From Luteimonas sp. YGD11-2 (GTDB lineage Bacteria; Pseudomonadota; Gammaproteobacteria; Xanthomonadales; Xanthomonadaceae): a stretch of 64,000 bases of DNA. This document shows, piece by piece, positions 29,839 through 44,120 of the stretch. The notes under the pieces were generated by a model. That model worked only from the letters and a program-made list of their open reading frames with translations. It was not told where the DNA came from and searched no databases. The position numbers were made by a program, and so were the translations under genes. Within the stretch, counting starts at the first letter, position 1. Each line of letters starts with the position of its first letter. Location of the stretch: assembly GCF_004118975.1 (NCBI RefSeq), contig NZ_CP035376.1, forward strand, positions 558,001 through 622,000, given 5' to 3'.

Positions 29839-30191
29839 GCGGGCTCCTCGGGCGTCGCGCGGGAGCCTAGCAGGTGGGGGCGGCGGATCCAGCGTCGCCA
29901 CGGCGTCGTTCGATGGTCCGCGATCGACCTGCCCGGTGTCGCGGTCCGGCTTCGGATGCAGCCGCAAGCAGGGTGCCGGTGCAAAGCGTCCGGAGCCGTT
30001 CGGCGCGGGCCTGCGCTGTCATCGAAACGCCGCGTCGTTTTCACGGAAAGTTGATTACCCGCTTTCCATATTCCATCCACGGCGCCGTGTACCCACGGCA
30101 CCCCCCGAGAACCCCGGCTCTCCCCCTGCTTCCGGTCCCGAAGGCAGGAGGGAGTGTCGCCGTCCATCCGTCTTTCCCCCAGGCGGTTTTC
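29839..30191. other. Region between LplT-PlsC and glgA (353 bases)
   Basis: This divergent region must hold the promoters of both flanking units. It has an unusually AT-rich patch at about 30030-30080 (GGAAAGTTGATTACC... CCATATTCCA), a small hairpin GCCGTG/CACGGC near 30090, and an imperfect CCTGC-TTC/GAAGGCAGG hairpin at about 30127-30151. I find no confident promoter and no gene. Confidence 0.5.
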
Positions 30192-31745
30192 ATGGTTGCT
30201 GACGTCCCCCGATCCCCGGCGCCGTTCCCTGCGGCAGTTGCGTCCACCCGTACCCGGCGCGCGCGCGATGCGCGTGGGCGTTTTGCACGGCTGATGCCGA
30301 CGCGCCCGGTCGCGCCGCTGCGCGATGGTTGCCTGTTCGTGGTCTCGGAGATGAGTGACTTCGTCAAGGCCGGTGGCCTTGGCGACGTCGCCGCGGCGCT
30401 GCCGCGGGCGCTGCGCGAGCGGTGCGACGTGCGCGTGCTGATTCCAGGCTATCCCGCGGTGCTGGCCGGCGCCGGCGCATTGCAGCGGATCGGGCGCATC
30501 CCGGCCCATGCCGGCCTGCCGGCGTGCGAGGTCGCCCAGGCCCGGCGCGAGGACGGGCTGATCGTCTACGTGCTGCTCAACGGCGCACTCTTCGAACGCG
30601 AGGGCAGCCCGTATGTGGATGCCAACGGCCTCGACTGGGCCGACAACGCAGTGCGCTTCGCCACGCTGTCGCACGCGGCGGCGGCAATCGCCGCCGGCCA
30701 GGCGGGGCTCGACTGGTGCCCGCGCATCCTGCACCTCAACGACTGGCCCAGCGCACTGGCCGCGGCCTACGTGCGCTGGAACGGCGGCGATACGCCGTGC
30801 CTGCTCACCATCCACAACCTTGCCTACCAGGGCCTGTTCCCGGCCGCGCTCGCACGCACGCTGGGGGTGCCGACGGGTGCGCTGGAGGACATCGAATTCC
30901 ACGGCCGGCTGTCGTTCCTGCAGGCCGGCATCGTGCATGCCACCCATATCACCACCGTCAGCGTCAGCTACGCCGCGCAGATCACCGCACCCACGCTGGG
31001 CTGCGGGCTGGACGCGCTGCTGGCGCGGCGCGCGGCGGAAGGCGCGCTGACCGGCATCGTCAACGGCATCGACAACAGCTGGGATCCGCGTACCGACCGC
31101 CACCTGGAGGCACGTTTCGGCGTCAACGAATGCGGTGGCCGGATCCGCAATGCGCGCTGGGTGCGGCAGGCCTTCGGGCTGCCGGAGACCGGCGGGCCGC
31201 TGTTCGCGGTGGTGTCGCGGCTGGTGCACCAGAAGGGGCTGGACCTGATCTGCGAGGTGGCACCGCAGATCGCCGCCGCGAACGGGCAGATCGTGATCAT
31301 CGGCGGTGGCGAGCGCCATATCGAACAGCAGGTGCGCGAACTGACGTTGCGCTTCCCGGGCCATGTCGGCGCGTTCATCGGCTTCGAGGAGGGGTTGGCG
31401 CGGTGCATGTTCGCCGGCGCGGACTTCCTGCTGATGCCATCGCGCTTCGAACCCTGCGGGTTGAGCCAGATGTATGCGCAGCGCTTCGGCTGCCTGCCGA
31501 TCGCACATGCCACCGGCGGGCTGATCGATACCGTCGATGATGGCGTCACCGGGTTCCTCTTTGCCGAGGCCACCACCGACGGCCTGCGGCGCGCGGTTGC
31601 GCGTGCGTTCCGCACCTGGCGCATGCCCGGGCTGATGGCGGCGATGCGCCGTGCGGCCATGTTGCGACCGGCCGGTTGGGACGAGGCCGGGCGCGAATAC
31701 CTCGCGCTGTACGAGCGCGCCGCACCGCTGGCAGAGGCCGCATGA
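30192..31745 (+). CDS. glgA: Glycogen synthase GlgA
   Basis: GT5 enzyme adding glucose from ADP-glucose to alpha-1,4-glucan. The 517-residue protein has the KxGGL ADP-glucose motif as VKAGGLGDV, the HLNDWPSAL segment, SRLVHQKG and the C-terminal [23 protein letters not shown] region. About 45 residues of Pro/Ala/Arg-rich sequence precede the catalytic start, so ATG 30294 is an alternative; 30192 has an AGGCGG upstream. It is the first gene of the glycogen/trehalose operon and its stop overlaps the glgB ATG (ATGA). Confidence 0.93.
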   Translation: MVADVPRSPAPFPAAVASTRTRRARDARGRFARLMPTRPVAPLRDGCLFVVSEMSDFVKAGGLGDVAAALPRALRERCDVRVLIPGYPAVLAGAGALQRIGRIPAHAGLPACEVAQARREDGLIVYVLLNGALFEREGSPYVDANGLDWADNAVRFATLSHAAAAIAAGQAGLDWCPRILHLNDWPSALAAAYVRWNGGDTPCLLTIHNLAYQGLFPAALARTLGVPTGALEDIEFHGRLSFLQAGIVHATHITTVSVSYAAQITAPTLGCGLDALLARRAAEGALTGIVNGIDNSWDPRTDRHLEARFGVNECGGRIRNARWVRQAFGLPETGGPLFAVVSRLVHQKGLDLICEVAPQIAAANGQIVIIGGGERHIEQQVRELTLRFPGHVGAFIGFEEGLARCMFAGADFLLMPSRFEPCGLSQMYAQRFGCLPIAHATGGLIDTVDDGVTGFLFAEATTDGLRRAVARAFRTWRMPGLMAAMRRAAMLRPAGWDEAGREYLALYERAAPLAEAA

Positions 31746-33988
31746 GCGCCGACGGCTACGTTGCTGCCTGCGATGCGGTCGAACCTGCGCAGGCCGAATC
31801 GGAAGATGTGGACGCATCGTGGCCCGCACCGCTGCTGGCGCTCGCGCGCGGCGAGCCGGCGGATCCCGTCGCGTGGCTGGGCCCGCATCGCCTGGCCGAT
31901 GGCCGGGTGGTGATCCGTGCGCTGGCGCACGGCGCGCGCTCGGTCGACGTCGTCGACGCCCGGGGACAGCGCTTGGCGGCCATGCACGCCGGCCCGGAAG
32001 GCCTGTACGAGGCCGTGCTGCCGTCCGCGTGCCGCTACCGGCTGCGCATCGAATGGCCCGACGCGACCCGGGAGACCGCCGATCCCTACGCCTTCGGGCC
32101 GGTGTCGGATGCGCAGGACCTGCAGGCGTTCTCGCGCGGTGATGGCGAGGCGCTGCGGCGTCTGCTCGGCGTGCATCCGGAGACCCGTGACGGCGTCGAC
32201 GGCGTGCGTTTCGCGGTCTGGGCGCCGAATGCGCGACGGGTGGCGGTGGTCGGTGATTTCAACGGCTGGGACGGGCGCCGCCATCCGATGCGGCTGCGCC
32301 ATGACGGCGGGGTGTGGGAACTGTTCCTGCCGGGCGTGGTGGCTGGCAGCCGCTACAGGTTCCGGATCACCGGCGTCGACGGGCAGGTCCTGCCGGACAA
32401 GGCCGATCCCGTCGCGCGCCGCAGCGAAGCGCTGCCGGGCACCGCGTCCGTGGTCGCTGATGCCGAACCGTTCGCGTGGAGCGACGGGGCCTGGCTGGCG
32501 GCGCGTGCACGCCGCGACCACGATGCCGAACCGCTGTCGATCTACGAGCTGCATGCCGGCTCCTGGCAACGCGATGCCGACGGCGCCTTGCTGGACTGGG
32601 ACCAGCTTGCCGCGCGCCTGGTGCCCTATGTGCGCGAACTGGGCTTTACCCATATCGAACTGCTGCCGGTGTCGGAATATCCGTTCGGTGGATCGTGGGG
32701 CTACCAGCCCCTGGGGCTGTTCGCGCCAACCGCGCGGCATGGCGAGCCGGCCGCGTTCGCGCGCTTCGTCGATGCCTGCCATGGCGCCGGCATCGGGGTG
32801 ATCGTCGACTGGATCGCGGCGCACTTTCCCGATGACCCGCACGGGATGCAGCGCTTCGACGGCACCGCCCTCTACGAACACGCCGATCCCCGCGAGGGCG
32901 TGCACCAGGACTGGCACACGCTGATCTACAACCACGGGCGCCACGAGGTCGCGGCCTATCTCATCGGCAGCGCGCTGGAGTGGATCGAGCGCTTCCATAT
33001 CGACGGCCTGCGCGTGGATGCGGTGGCATCGATGCTCTACCGCGACTACAGCCGCGCCGATGGCGAGTGGATTCCCAATGCGCATGGCGGGCGCGAGAAC
33101 CTCGAATCGGTGGCGTTCCTGCGCGCCTTCAACGACGCCGTGCGCAGCCGCTTCCCGGGGGTGATGACGATCGCCGAGGAATCCACCGCATGGCCGGGCG
33201 TGACCGCGCCCACGCAGCCCGGCGGTCTCGGCTTCACCCACAAGTGGAACATGGGCTGGATGCACGACACCCTGCATTACCTGCGGCGCGACCCGCTGCA
33301 CCGGCGCCACCACCACAGCGAGATGACCTTCGGGCTGGTGTACGCATTCTCCGAGCGCTTCGTGCTGCCGCTCTCGCACGACGAAGTGGTGCACGGCAAG
33401 GGCTCGCTGCTGCACCGGATGCCCGGCGACCACTCCGCCCGGCTTGCCCATCTGCGGGCCTACTACGGCTTCATGTGGGCGCACCCGGGCGCCAAGCTGC
33501 TGTTCATGGGTGGCGAGTTCGGCCAGCCGCACGAATGGCACCACGACGGCAGCCTCCACTGGCCGGTGCTGCAACATCCCGGCCACGACGGCGTGCGGCG
33601 CCTGGTGGCCGATCTCAACCGCACGCTGCGCGCGCAGCCGGCGCTGTACCGCGGCAACCACCGCGCCGAAGGCTTCGATTGGAGCGTCGGCGACGACGAC
33701 CGCAACAGCGTGTTCGCGTTCGTGCGACTGGATCCCGACGGCGACGCACCGCCGTTGCTGGCGGTGAGCAACTTCACCCCGGTCGTGCGCCGCGACTACC
33801 GCATGGGCGTGCCGGTCGCCGGGCGCTGGCGCGAGGTGCTCAACACCGACAGCCGGTATTACGGCGGCGGCAACGAAGGCAATGTAGGCGGCGTCGAAAC
33901 GCGGCCGCTGGCGATGCACGGGCATGCGCAGTCGCTGGCGCTGCTGCTGCCACCGCTGTCGACGGTCTACCTGGTGCCCGAGGCATGA
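31742..33988 (+). CDS. glgB: 1,4-alpha-glucan branching enzyme GlgB
   Basis: GH13_9 enzyme forming alpha-1,6 branches. The 748-residue protein has an N-terminal module (about 25-125), a CBM48 domain ([20 protein letters not shown]), the catalytic barrel and a C-terminal beta domain. Catalytic residues are D426 ([16 protein letters not shown]), E479/E480 (AEESTAWPG) and D547 ([10 protein letters not shown]). The length is that of long, two-N-module GlgB forms. It overlaps glgA and treZ by ATGA at both ends, which implies translational coupling. Confidence 0.95.
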   Translation: MSADGYVAACDAVEPAQAESEDVDASWPAPLLALARGEPADPVAWLGPHRLADGRVVIRALAHGARSVDVVDARGQRLAAMHAGPEGLYEAVLPSACRYRLRIEWPDATRETADPYAFGPVSDAQDLQAFSRGDGEALRRLLGVHPETRDGVDGVRFAVWAPNARRVAVVGDFNGWDGRRHPMRLRHDGGVWELFLPGVVAGSRYRFRITGVDGQVLPDKADPVARRSEALPGTASVVADAEPFAWSDGAWLAARARRDHDAEPLSIYELHAGSWQRDADGALLDWDQLAARLVPYVRELGFTHIELLPVSEYPFGGSWGYQPLGLFAPTARHGEPAAFARFVDACHGAGIGVIVDWIAAHFPDDPHGMQRFDGTALYEHADPREGVHQDWHTLIYNHGRHEVAAYLIGSALEWIERFHIDGLRVDAVASMLYRDYSRADGEWIPNAHGGRENLESVAFLRAFNDAVRSRFPGVMTIAEESTAWPGVTAPTQPGGLGFTHKWNMGWMHDTLHYLRRDPLHRRHHHSEMTFGLVYAFSERFVLPLSHDEVVHGKGSLLHRMPGDHSARLAHLRAYYGFMWAHPGAKLLFMGGEFGQPHEWHHDGSLHWPVLQHPGHDGVRRLVADLNRTLRAQPALYRGNHRAEGFDWSVGDDDRNSVFAFVRLDPDGDAPPLLAVSNFTPVVRRDYRMGVPVAGRWREVLNTDSRYYGGGNEGNVGGVETRPLAMHGHAQSLALLLPPLSTVYLVPEA

Positions 33989-35745
33989 CCGGCCGCGACG
34001 CCGACATGGTTCCGCGCTGGGGCGCGTGGCAGGTCGGCGACGGCTACCGCTTCGGGTTGTGGGCGCCGGCCGCATCGCGCGTGGAACTGGTGCTGGCCGA
34101 TGGCGACGTGCATCCGATGGCGCGCGACGCCGATGGCTTCCACGCCGTGCACATCGCATGCGCTGCCGGCACCCGCTACCGGTTCCGCATCGATGGCGCG
34201 GACCCGGTGCCGGACCCGGCGTCGCGCTGGCAGCCCGAGGGCGTCGATGGCCCCAGCGCCACACTTGCCGGCGACGGCTACCGCTGGCAGCACCGCAGCT
34301 GGCGGGGCCGCCCCTGGCGCGAGGCGGTGATCTATGAACTGCACGTCGGTGCCTGCGGTGGCTACGACGGCGTGCGTACGCAGCTGCCACGGCTGGCAGC
34401 GCTGGGGATCACCGCGATCGAGCTGATGCCGGTGGCCGAGCGCCCGGGCCGGCGCAACTGGGGCTACGACGGCGTGATGCCGTTCGCGCCAACCTCGGCC
34501 GATGGCACGCCGGAAGCGCTCAAGGCGCTGGTGGACGAGGCGCATGGGCTCGGGCTGATGGTGCTGCTCGACGTGGTCTACAACCATTTCGGGCCGCAGG
34601 GAAACCATCTCCACGCCATCGCGCCGGGGTTCTTCCGCGACGACATCTGCACCCCGTGGGGCCCCGCCATCGATTTCCGCCGGCCGGCGGTGTGCGAGTT
34701 CTTCCTCGCCAATGCGCGCATGTGGATCGACGAATACCGGTTCGACGGCCTGCGGCTGGACGCCGTGCACGCCATCGAACCTGCCGCCTTCCTCGATACG
34801 CTGCGCGAGCACGTGGCGGCTTCCACCGCACCGGGCCGCCATGTGCACCTGGTGCTGGAGAACGAGCACAACGATGCCGGCCTGCTCGAACGCGGCTACA
34901 CCGCGCAGTGGAACGACGACTTCCACAACGCCCTGCATGTGCTGCTGACCGGCGAGGACGAGGGCTACTACGCGGGTTTCGCCGATGACCCCGCCGCGCA
35001 CCTGGCGCGCACACTCGGCGAGGGCTTCGCCTACCAGGGCCAGGCCGATCACCGCGGCAATGCCCGCGGCATGCCGAGCGGGCACCTGCCGCCGGAGCGC
35101 TTCGTGGTGTTCGCGCAGAACCACGACCAGATCGGCAACCGCGCGCTCGGCGATCGCCTGACTACCCAGGTCCCGGAATCCCGGATGCGTGCGGCGCTGG
35201 CGCTCACCGCGCTGACGCCGATGGTCCCGCTGTTCTTCATGGGCGAGCCCTGGGGTGCACGCGAGCCGTTCCTGTTCTTCACCGATTTCGCACCACCGCT
35301 GGACGCGCAGGTGCGCGAGGGCCGGCGTCGCGAGTTCGCACATTTCGCGGCGTTCGCCGATCCGGAGCGGCGTGCACGTATTCCCGATCCCAACGACGAG
35401 GCGACCTTCCGCGCGTCGGCCTGTGACATCGTCGATGCCGATCGGGGTGAGGGCGCGCGCTGGGCGGCGTGGTTCCAGGCGCTGCTGGCGGTGCGCCGGC
35501 AGTGGCTGGCGGCCGGGGCCGGCGAGGGTCGTGGTCACGTGCTGCAGCCCGGCGCCATCGCGGCATCCTGGCGGCTGCCCGGCGGACGCTGGCAGGTCTT
35601 CGCCAATTTCGGCGAGCAGGCGTTGCCGCTGCCGGCGGATCGCGGCACGGTCGTGTATGCCGAGAACGTCCCCGAGACCGGATCCGGCAGCCTGCCCCCG
35701 GACGGCTTCCTCGCCTGCTGGCTCGAGGGTGAGCGCAATGGCTGA
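33985..35745 (+). CDS. treZ: Malto-oligosyltrehalose trehalohydrolase TreZ
   Basis: TreZ releases trehalose from the maltooligosyl-trehalose made by TreY. The 586-residue GH13 protein has an N-terminal CBM48-like domain ([15 protein letters not shown]), a catalytic barrel with D259 (LRLDAVHAI), E292 (LENEHND) and D381 (QNHDQIGN), and the family's [19 protein letters not shown] region. The length is usual. ATG at 33985 overlaps the glgB stop; its own stop overlaps the malQ start by 8 bases. Confidence 0.94.
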   Translation: MTGRDADMVPRWGAWQVGDGYRFGLWAPAASRVELVLADGDVHPMARDADGFHAVHIACAAGTRYRFRIDGADPVPDPASRWQPEGVDGPSATLAGDGYRWQHRSWRGRPWREAVIYELHVGACGGYDGVRTQLPRLAALGITAIELMPVAERPGRRNWGYDGVMPFAPTSADGTPEALKALVDEAHGLGLMVLLDVVYNHFGPQGNHLHAIAPGFFRDDICTPWGPAIDFRRPAVCEFFLANARMWIDEYRFDGLRLDAVHAIEPAAFLDTLREHVAASTAPGRHVHLVLENEHNDAGLLERGYTAQWNDDFHNALHVLLTGEDEGYYAGFADDPAAHLARTLGEGFAYQGQADHRGNARGMPSGHLPPERFVVFAQNHDQIGNRALGDRLTTQVPESRMRAALALTALTPMVPLFFMGEPWGAREPFLFFTDFAPPLDAQVREGRRREFAHFAAFADPERRARIPDPNDEATFRASACDIVDADRGEGARWAAWFQALLAVRRQWLAAGAGEGRGHVLQPGAIAASWRLPGGRWQVFANFGEQALPLPADRGTVVYAENVPETGSGSLPPDGFLACWLEGERNG

Positions 35746-37651
35746 TCCGGACCTGCGCACGCTGGCGGATACCGCCGGGGTCATCGTCGACTGGACCGAC
35801 GCCGACGGCGTCGCGCAACGCGTCGGCGACGACACCCTGGTGGCGGTGCTGGACGCGCTCGGCATCCACGCACGCACCCCCGCGCAGTGCCGCGAGGCGC
35901 AGGCGGAGCTCAATGCACGCTCGACGCAGGCGCCGCCGCTGGTCACCGCCCGTGCCGGTGAACCGGTGGCGCTGGGGCGTGCCGGGGCCCGCGTGGAGCT
36001 GGTCCACGAGGACGGCGACCGGGTGGAACTGCGCGTGGCGGAGGACGGCACCGTGCCGGCGCCGCCGCAGCCGGGGGAGTGGAAATTCGGCGATGACGAT
36101 GAGCGCAATCTGGTGGTGGCACCGGCGCGCTGCTTCGGTGTCGCCGATGCCCTGGGTGCGGCGGCGCCGCGCGCCTGGGGCGTGGCGCTGCAGGTGTACT
36201 CGGTGCGCGGGCCGCGCGATGCCGGCATCGGCGACGCCGGCGGCGCGGAGGCATGGCTGACGCGCGCCGCGCGCGATGGTGCGCACGCAGTGGCGCTCAG
36301 CCCGCTGCATGCGGCGATGCCCGCGGGCCCGCACTACAGCCCGTACTCGCCCGCGGACCGGCGCTGGCTGGACCCGCTGCATGCCGATCCCGCCGCGGTG
36401 CTGGGCGTGGCTGCGGCGCAGTCGTGCCTCGAGCGTGCGGGTCTTGCCGGGCGCTTCGACGCGCTTGCCGGCGGTGCGCTGGTCGACTGGCCGGAAGGCG
36501 CGGCGGTGAAGTGGCGCTGGCTGCGCGCGTTGCATGCGCATGCCGGGTCGCACGCCGACGCCATTGCCGGCTTCGCGGCCGCCGGTGGCGATGCCCTGCA
36601 CGCGCATACGCAGTGGGCGGCACGTGCCTTCGGTGATGGCGACCCGTCGCTGCATGTGTTCGCGCAGTGGCTGGCCGCGCGCAGCTGGGCGGCGCTGCAG
36701 GCACGTGCGCGCGGGCAGGGCATGGGCATCGGCCTGATCGCCGATCTCGCGGTGGGCTTCGACCCGGCCGGCAGCGAGGCCGCGGCGCAGGCGGGCGCCG
36801 TGCTCGACGGGCTGCTGCTGGGCGCCCCGCCGGATGCATTCAACGCGCAGGGCCAGGTGTGGGGGCTGGGTGCCTACGCGCCGGCGGCCCTGCGGCGTTC
36901 GGGCTATGCACCGTTCCGTACGCTGCTCGACTGCGTCATGCGCGACCGTGGCGGCGTGCGCATCGACCACATCCTCGGCCTGAAGCGGATGTGGCTGGTG
37001 CCCCGCGGCGCCGACGCCACCCACGGCGCGTACCTGCGCTATCCGATGCGCGAACTGATGGACCTGCTGGCACTGGCCTCGTGGCGGCACCGGGCGATCG
37101 TGATCGGCGAGGACCTGGGCGTGGTGCCGCCGGGGTTCCGCCAGCGGCTGGCCGCGCGTGGGCTGCTCGGCATGGACGTATTGCCGTTCACCCGCGACGA
37201 CGACGGCGGCTTCCTGCCACCCGCGCAGTGGCGGCACGACGCCGTGGCCATGACCACCACCCACGACCTGCCGACGCTGGCGGGCTGGCGCATCGGGCGC
37301 GACCTGTCCTGGCGCCGCCGCTGCGGGCTGCTCGATGCCGATGGCCGGCGCCGGGCGATGCGGGAACGTCGCACGGACGTGGCCGCGCTCGACCGCGCGA
37401 TCGTCGCGGCCGGCGGCACCACCGATGGCGACCCCACCGTTGCGGCGCTGCGGCACGTGGCGACGACGCCGTCACCGCTGGTCCTGGTGCCTGCCGAGGA
37501 CATGCTCGGACTGCGCGGGCAGCCGAACCTGCCCGGCGTGGTGGAAACCCATCCCAACTGGCGCAGGCGCCTGCCGGAACAGGCCGGTACGGCGTGGGAC
37601 GCGGCAGTCGCGGCCATCGGTGATGGGCGCCGCCAGGCGGCAACACCGTGA
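35738..37651 (+). CDS. malQ: 4-alpha-glucanotransferase MalQ
   Basis: GH77 amylomaltase that disproportionates malto-oligosaccharides, here probably recycling short glucans left by debranching and TreY/TreZ. The 637 residues have an N-terminal extension (about 1-135) and a catalytic barrel with D410 (RIDHILGL), E458 (IGEDLG) and D510 (TTHDLPT). It also has the family's YAPAALRRSGYAPFR segment. The gene overlaps treZ by 8 bases and treY by GTGA. Confidence 0.93.
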   Translation: MADPDLRTLADTAGVIVDWTDADGVAQRVGDDTLVAVLDALGIHARTPAQCREAQAELNARSTQAPPLVTARAGEPVALGRAGARVELVHEDGDRVELRVAEDGTVPAPPQPGEWKFGDDDERNLVVAPARCFGVADALGAAAPRAWGVALQVYSVRGPRDAGIGDAGGAEAWLTRAARDGAHAVALSPLHAAMPAGPHYSPYSPADRRWLDPLHADPAAVLGVAAAQSCLERAGLAGRFDALAGGALVDWPEGAAVKWRWLRALHAHAGSHADAIAGFAAAGGDALHAHTQWAARAFGDGDPSLHVFAQWLAARSWAALQARARGQGMGIGLIADLAVGFDPAGSEAAAQAGAVLDGLLLGAPPDAFNAQGQVWGLGAYAPAALRRSGYAPFRTLLDCVMRDRGGVRIDHILGLKRMWLVPRGADATHGAYLRYPMRELMDLLALASWRHRAIVIGEDLGVVPPGFRQRLAARGLLGMDVLPFTRDDDGGFLPPAQWRHDAVAMTTTHDLPTLAGWRIGRDLSWRRRCGLLDADGRRRAMRERRTDVAALDRAIVAAGGTTDGDPTVAALRHVATTPSPLVLVPAEDMLGLRGQPNLPGVVETHPNWRRRLPEQAGTAWDAAVAAIGDGRRQAATP

Positions 37652-40230
37652 TCGCGTTGCGCGCCACCGCCCGCCTGCAGCTGCATCCGGGCTTCACCCT
37701 GCGCGATGCTGCGGCCCGGGTGCCGTACTACGCGCGCCTGGGCATCAGCCATCTCTACCTGTCGCCGATCACCCGCGCCGTGGCCGGTTCAACCCATGGC
37801 TACGACGTGGTGGATCCCGCCACCGTCTCGCCCGAGCTCGGCGGCGAGCCGGCGTTGCGTGCGCTGGCGCGTGCCGCGCACGCGCACGACATGGGCCTGG
37901 TGCTCGACATCGTGCCCAACCACATGGCCGCGCACCTGGACAATGCGTGGTGGCGCGACGTGGTGGTGCGTGGCCGGCGCAGCCCCTGGGCGCGCTGGTT
38001 CGACATCGAATGGGACGCGCCCGGTCGCGAGGGGCGGTTGTGGCTGCCGGTGCTCGACCGCAGCCTGGCGCAGGCGCTGGCCGACGGCGTGCTGACGCTG
38101 GCTTCGCAGCGCGATGGCAGTTGGGCACTCGACCACCACGGCACGCGCTGGCCGCTCGGCGTGCCGCCACGCCGGGTGCCGCGTGATCCGGCGGCTCGTC
38201 GTCGCTGGGTGGCGTCGATCAACGCCGGCGCCCGCAAGGGCGACGACACGCTGGCGCGGCTGGTCGCCGCGCAGCCGTACCGGCTGGCCTGGTGGCGCGG
38301 CGGCAACGCGCTGCTGAACTACCGCCGCTTCTTCGACATCACCTCGCTGGTGGCGCTGCGCATGGAGGTGCCGGCCGCCTTCAACGCCGTGCATGCGCTG
38401 CCGCTGCGCCTGGTGGCCGAAGGCCTGGTGGATGGGCTGCGCGTGGACCACGTCGACGGCCTGGCCGATCCCGGTGGTTATGTGCGGCGCCTGCGCCGCG
38501 CACTGGACCGCGCCGGGCGTGCGCGCGGGCTGGCGCCGGGCACGCTCGGGCTGTGGGTGGAAAAGATCCTCGCACCCGGCGAGAGCCTGCCCGCGGATTG
38601 GCCCTGCGATGGCACCACCGGCTACGACTTCATGGACCAGGCCGGCGGCCTGCTGCACGACCCCGATGGCGAGGCTGCGCTGGTGGAGGTGTGGCGTGCG
38701 CGCAGCGGGCGCACTGGCGATTTCGCCACCGAGGAACTGCAGGCCCGCGGCGAAATGCTGGCCGGCCCGCTGCAGGCGGAGTTCGACCGCACCCTGCGCG
38801 TGCTGCTGCGTTGTGCGCGCCATGATGCGGTGGCACGGGAGTTGCCGCCCGCCGCCTGGGCACAGGCACTGCGCGGCATCCTCGAGGTGTTTCCGGTGTA
38901 TCGCACCTATGCGGGCGCGGACGGTCTCGAGGGCGGCGATGCCGGGCTGGTCGAGCGTGCCTGCGCGCAGGCGGCCGATGCCGGTGGCGAACTGCAGCGC
39001 ACCGCGGTCGGGCGGCTTCGCGACTGGCTGCTGCAGGCGTCGGGCACGCCGGCGCAGCAGCGTGCCCAGCGCGAGCTGCGGCAGCGCGTCGAGCAGCTGT
39101 CGGCGCCGCTCAACGCCAAGTCGGTGGAGGACACCGCGTTCTACCGCCACGGCGTGCTGCTCTCGCGCAACGAGGTCGGCAGCCACCCGCTGCCCGGGCA
39201 GCTGGGCGTGGCCGCCGACGCCTTCCATGCCGCCGTCGTTTCGCGCGGGCCGCGCGCATTGCTGGCCACCGCGACCCACGACCACAAGCGCGGCGAGGAT
39301 GTGCGGGCACGGCTGGCGGTGCTGGCTGCACGCGCGCCCTGGTGGGCGCGCACCGTGGAGGCGCTGGAGCGCGAGGCGACCGGCCTGCTTCCTGGCGATG
39401 CCCCCGACGGTGCCGATCGCGCGATGCTGTGGCAGACCCTGGTCGGCGCATGGCCGCTGGCGCTGGCGGCCGATGACCGCGCCGGATTGCGCGACTGGCA
39501 CGCGCGGGTGGAAGGCTGGCAGACCAAGGCGATGCGCGAGGCCAAGCGGCGCACCTCGTGGGTGGACCCGCAGCCCGGCTACGAGGCGGCGGCCGGATCG
39601 TTCCTGGAGGCGCTGCTGACCGCTCCACCTGGACTCGCCCTGCGCCGGCGCCTGCGGGACGCCGCCGAGGCGATCGCCCCGGCTGGCGCGGTGCTCGGCC
39701 TCGCCCAGGCGACGCTGCGGCTGACGCTTCCCGGCATCCCCGACCTGTACCAGGGCACCGAGGGCTGGGACCTGTCGCTGGTCGATCCCGACAACCGCAG
39801 GCCGGTGGACGACCCACTGCGCGATGCATGGCTGGACGACGCGCGCGACTGGCCGGCGCTGCTGCGCGACTGGCGCGACGGTGCGGTCAAGGCGCGGCTG
39901 CTGCAGCGGCTGCTGGACCTGCGCCGTGGCCGGCCGGAGCTGTTCGCGGATGGCGATTACCAACCGCTGGTGGCCGCCGATGGCTGGCTGGGCTTCATGC
40001 GTACGCACGAAGCCACGCGCCTGTGCGTGCTGGTACCGGTGCGCCCGCCAACCGGCACGCCCGGCGCCCTGCAGGCACGCTGGCCGGACGCGGTGTTCGA
40101 CGTGCCACCGGGACGCTGGCAGCACCTGTTGACCGGGGCGCGACTGGAGGTGGGTGATGCTGGGCTCCAGCCCTCGCGGTTGCGCCGGCACGGGCCGATC
40201 GCAGTCCTCGTCGACCCACCACATTCCTAG
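37648..40230 (+). CDS. treY: Malto-oligosyltrehalose synthase TreY
   Basis: TreY isomerises the reducing-end alpha-1,4 bond of maltodextrin to alpha,alpha-1,1, giving the TreZ substrate. The 860-residue GH13_26 protein begins ATARLQLHPGFTLRDAA. Catalytic residues are D267 (RVDHVDGL), E305 (EKILAPGE) and D545 (THDHKRGED). NAKSVEDTAFYRH and the C-terminal LPGIPDLYQGTEGWDLSLVDPDNRR are family landmarks. The start is a GTG overlapping the malQ stop (GTGA). Confidence 0.94.
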   Translation: MIALRATARLQLHPGFTLRDAAARVPYYARLGISHLYLSPITRAVAGSTHGYDVVDPATVSPELGGEPALRALARAAHAHDMGLVLDIVPNHMAAHLDNAWWRDVVVRGRRSPWARWFDIEWDAPGREGRLWLPVLDRSLAQALADGVLTLASQRDGSWALDHHGTRWPLGVPPRRVPRDPAARRRWVASINAGARKGDDTLARLVAAQPYRLAWWRGGNALLNYRRFFDITSLVALRMEVPAAFNAVHALPLRLVAEGLVDGLRVDHVDGLADPGGYVRRLRRALDRAGRARGLAPGTLGLWVEKILAPGESLPADWPCDGTTGYDFMDQAGGLLHDPDGEAALVEVWRARSGRTGDFATEELQARGEMLAGPLQAEFDRTLRVLLRCARHDAVARELPPAAWAQALRGILEVFPVYRTYAGADGLEGGDAGLVERACAQAADAGGELQRTAVGRLRDWLLQASGTPAQQRAQRELRQRVEQLSAPLNAKSVEDTAFYRHGVLLSRNEVGSHPLPGQLGVAADAFHAAVVSRGPRALLATATHDHKRGEDVRARLAVLAARAPWWARTVEALEREATGLLPGDAPDGADRAMLWQTLVGAWPLALAADDRAGLRDWHARVEGWQTKAMREAKRRTSWVDPQPGYEAAAGSFLEALLTAPPGLALRRRLRDAAEAIAPAGAVLGLAQATLRLTLPGIPDLYQGTEGWDLSLVDPDNRRPVDDPLRDAWLDDARDWPALLRDWRDGAVKARLLQRLLDLRRGRPELFADGDYQPLVAADGWLGFMRTHEATRLCVLVPVRPPTGTPGALQARWPDAVFDVPPGRWQHLLTGARLEVGDAGLQPSRLRRHGPIAVLVDPPHS

Positions 40231-40245
40231 ATGGAGACATCCGCA

Positions 40246-40422
40246 ATGGATCCCGATACCCGGCGCGCGCGCGTCGAACAACTCGCCCGCGAGATCTGGG
40301 AGGCCGAGGGCCGCCCCGACGGCCAGGCCGAGCGCCACTGGGGCATGGCCGAGCGCCTGGTCGATGCCGAGATCGCCGCGGCCGGCCAGCCACCGGCACC
40401 GCAAGAACCGTCCGGACACTGA
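40246..40422 (+). CDS. DUF2934 small protein
   Basis: A 58-residue acidic helical protein matching DUF2934 (VEQLAREIWEAEGRPDGQAERHWGMAE). The function is unknown; small DUF2934 proteins often sit next to glycogen and trehalose genes. ATG 40246 has GGAG 9 bases upstream, while the in-frame ATG at 40231 abuts the treY stop without a site. It lies between treY and glgX, so it is probably made together with the glucan enzymes. Confidence 0.8.
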   Translation: MDPDTRRARVEQLAREIWEAEGRPDGQAERHWGMAERLVDAEIAAAGQPPAPQEPSGH

Positions 40423-40429
40423 CCAGCCC

Positions 40430-42562
<2,133 letters not shown>

Positions 42563-42597
42563 TCCGCCGCCCGGGTGCGGCTTCCGCGGACCGGCAA

Positions 42598-42634
42598 CGG
42601 CAGTGTGGGGACCTGCGGTCCCTGATGCTGCCGT
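42598..42634. terminator. Hairpin between convergent glgX and purD
   Basis: An interrupted stem CGGCAG...CTGCCG with an inner GGGAC/GTCCC helix lies between the two stops. There is no T run on either side, so a bidirectional terminator role is only possible. Confidence 0.3.
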
Positions 42635-42677
42635 CCGCCTCCGCTGCGAATCGAAGCCGGGTCAGCCCGGCCGTGCC

Positions 42678-43970
<1,293 letters not shown>

Positions 43971-43999
43971 GCGCGCTCCCACCGCCGAGTCAGGCGCGG

Positions 44000-44005
44000 A
44001 TTCTA
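44000..44005 (-). promoter_or_regulatory. Possible -10 box of purD
   Basis: TAGAAT in the minus-strand context GTCTAGAATC lies 29 bases before the purD ATG. No clear -35 is found. Confidence 0.35.
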
Positions 44006-44086
44006 GACCGTGCAGGGTGCCGCCGCCGGGCAGCGGGCACAGGCACGCGCGCGCCGGCGTCGCAAACGGCGCATCCGCGGCGTTGC

Positions 44087-44092
44087 TACGAT
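44087..44092 (+). promoter_or_regulatory. Possible -10 box of the AGCS symporter gene
   Basis: TACGAT in TGCTACGATC lies 28 bases before the ATG, in the divergent region shared with purD. Confidence 0.25.
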
Positions 44093-44120
44093 CGCCGGTC
44101 CGCCTGCATCCGGCACGTCC

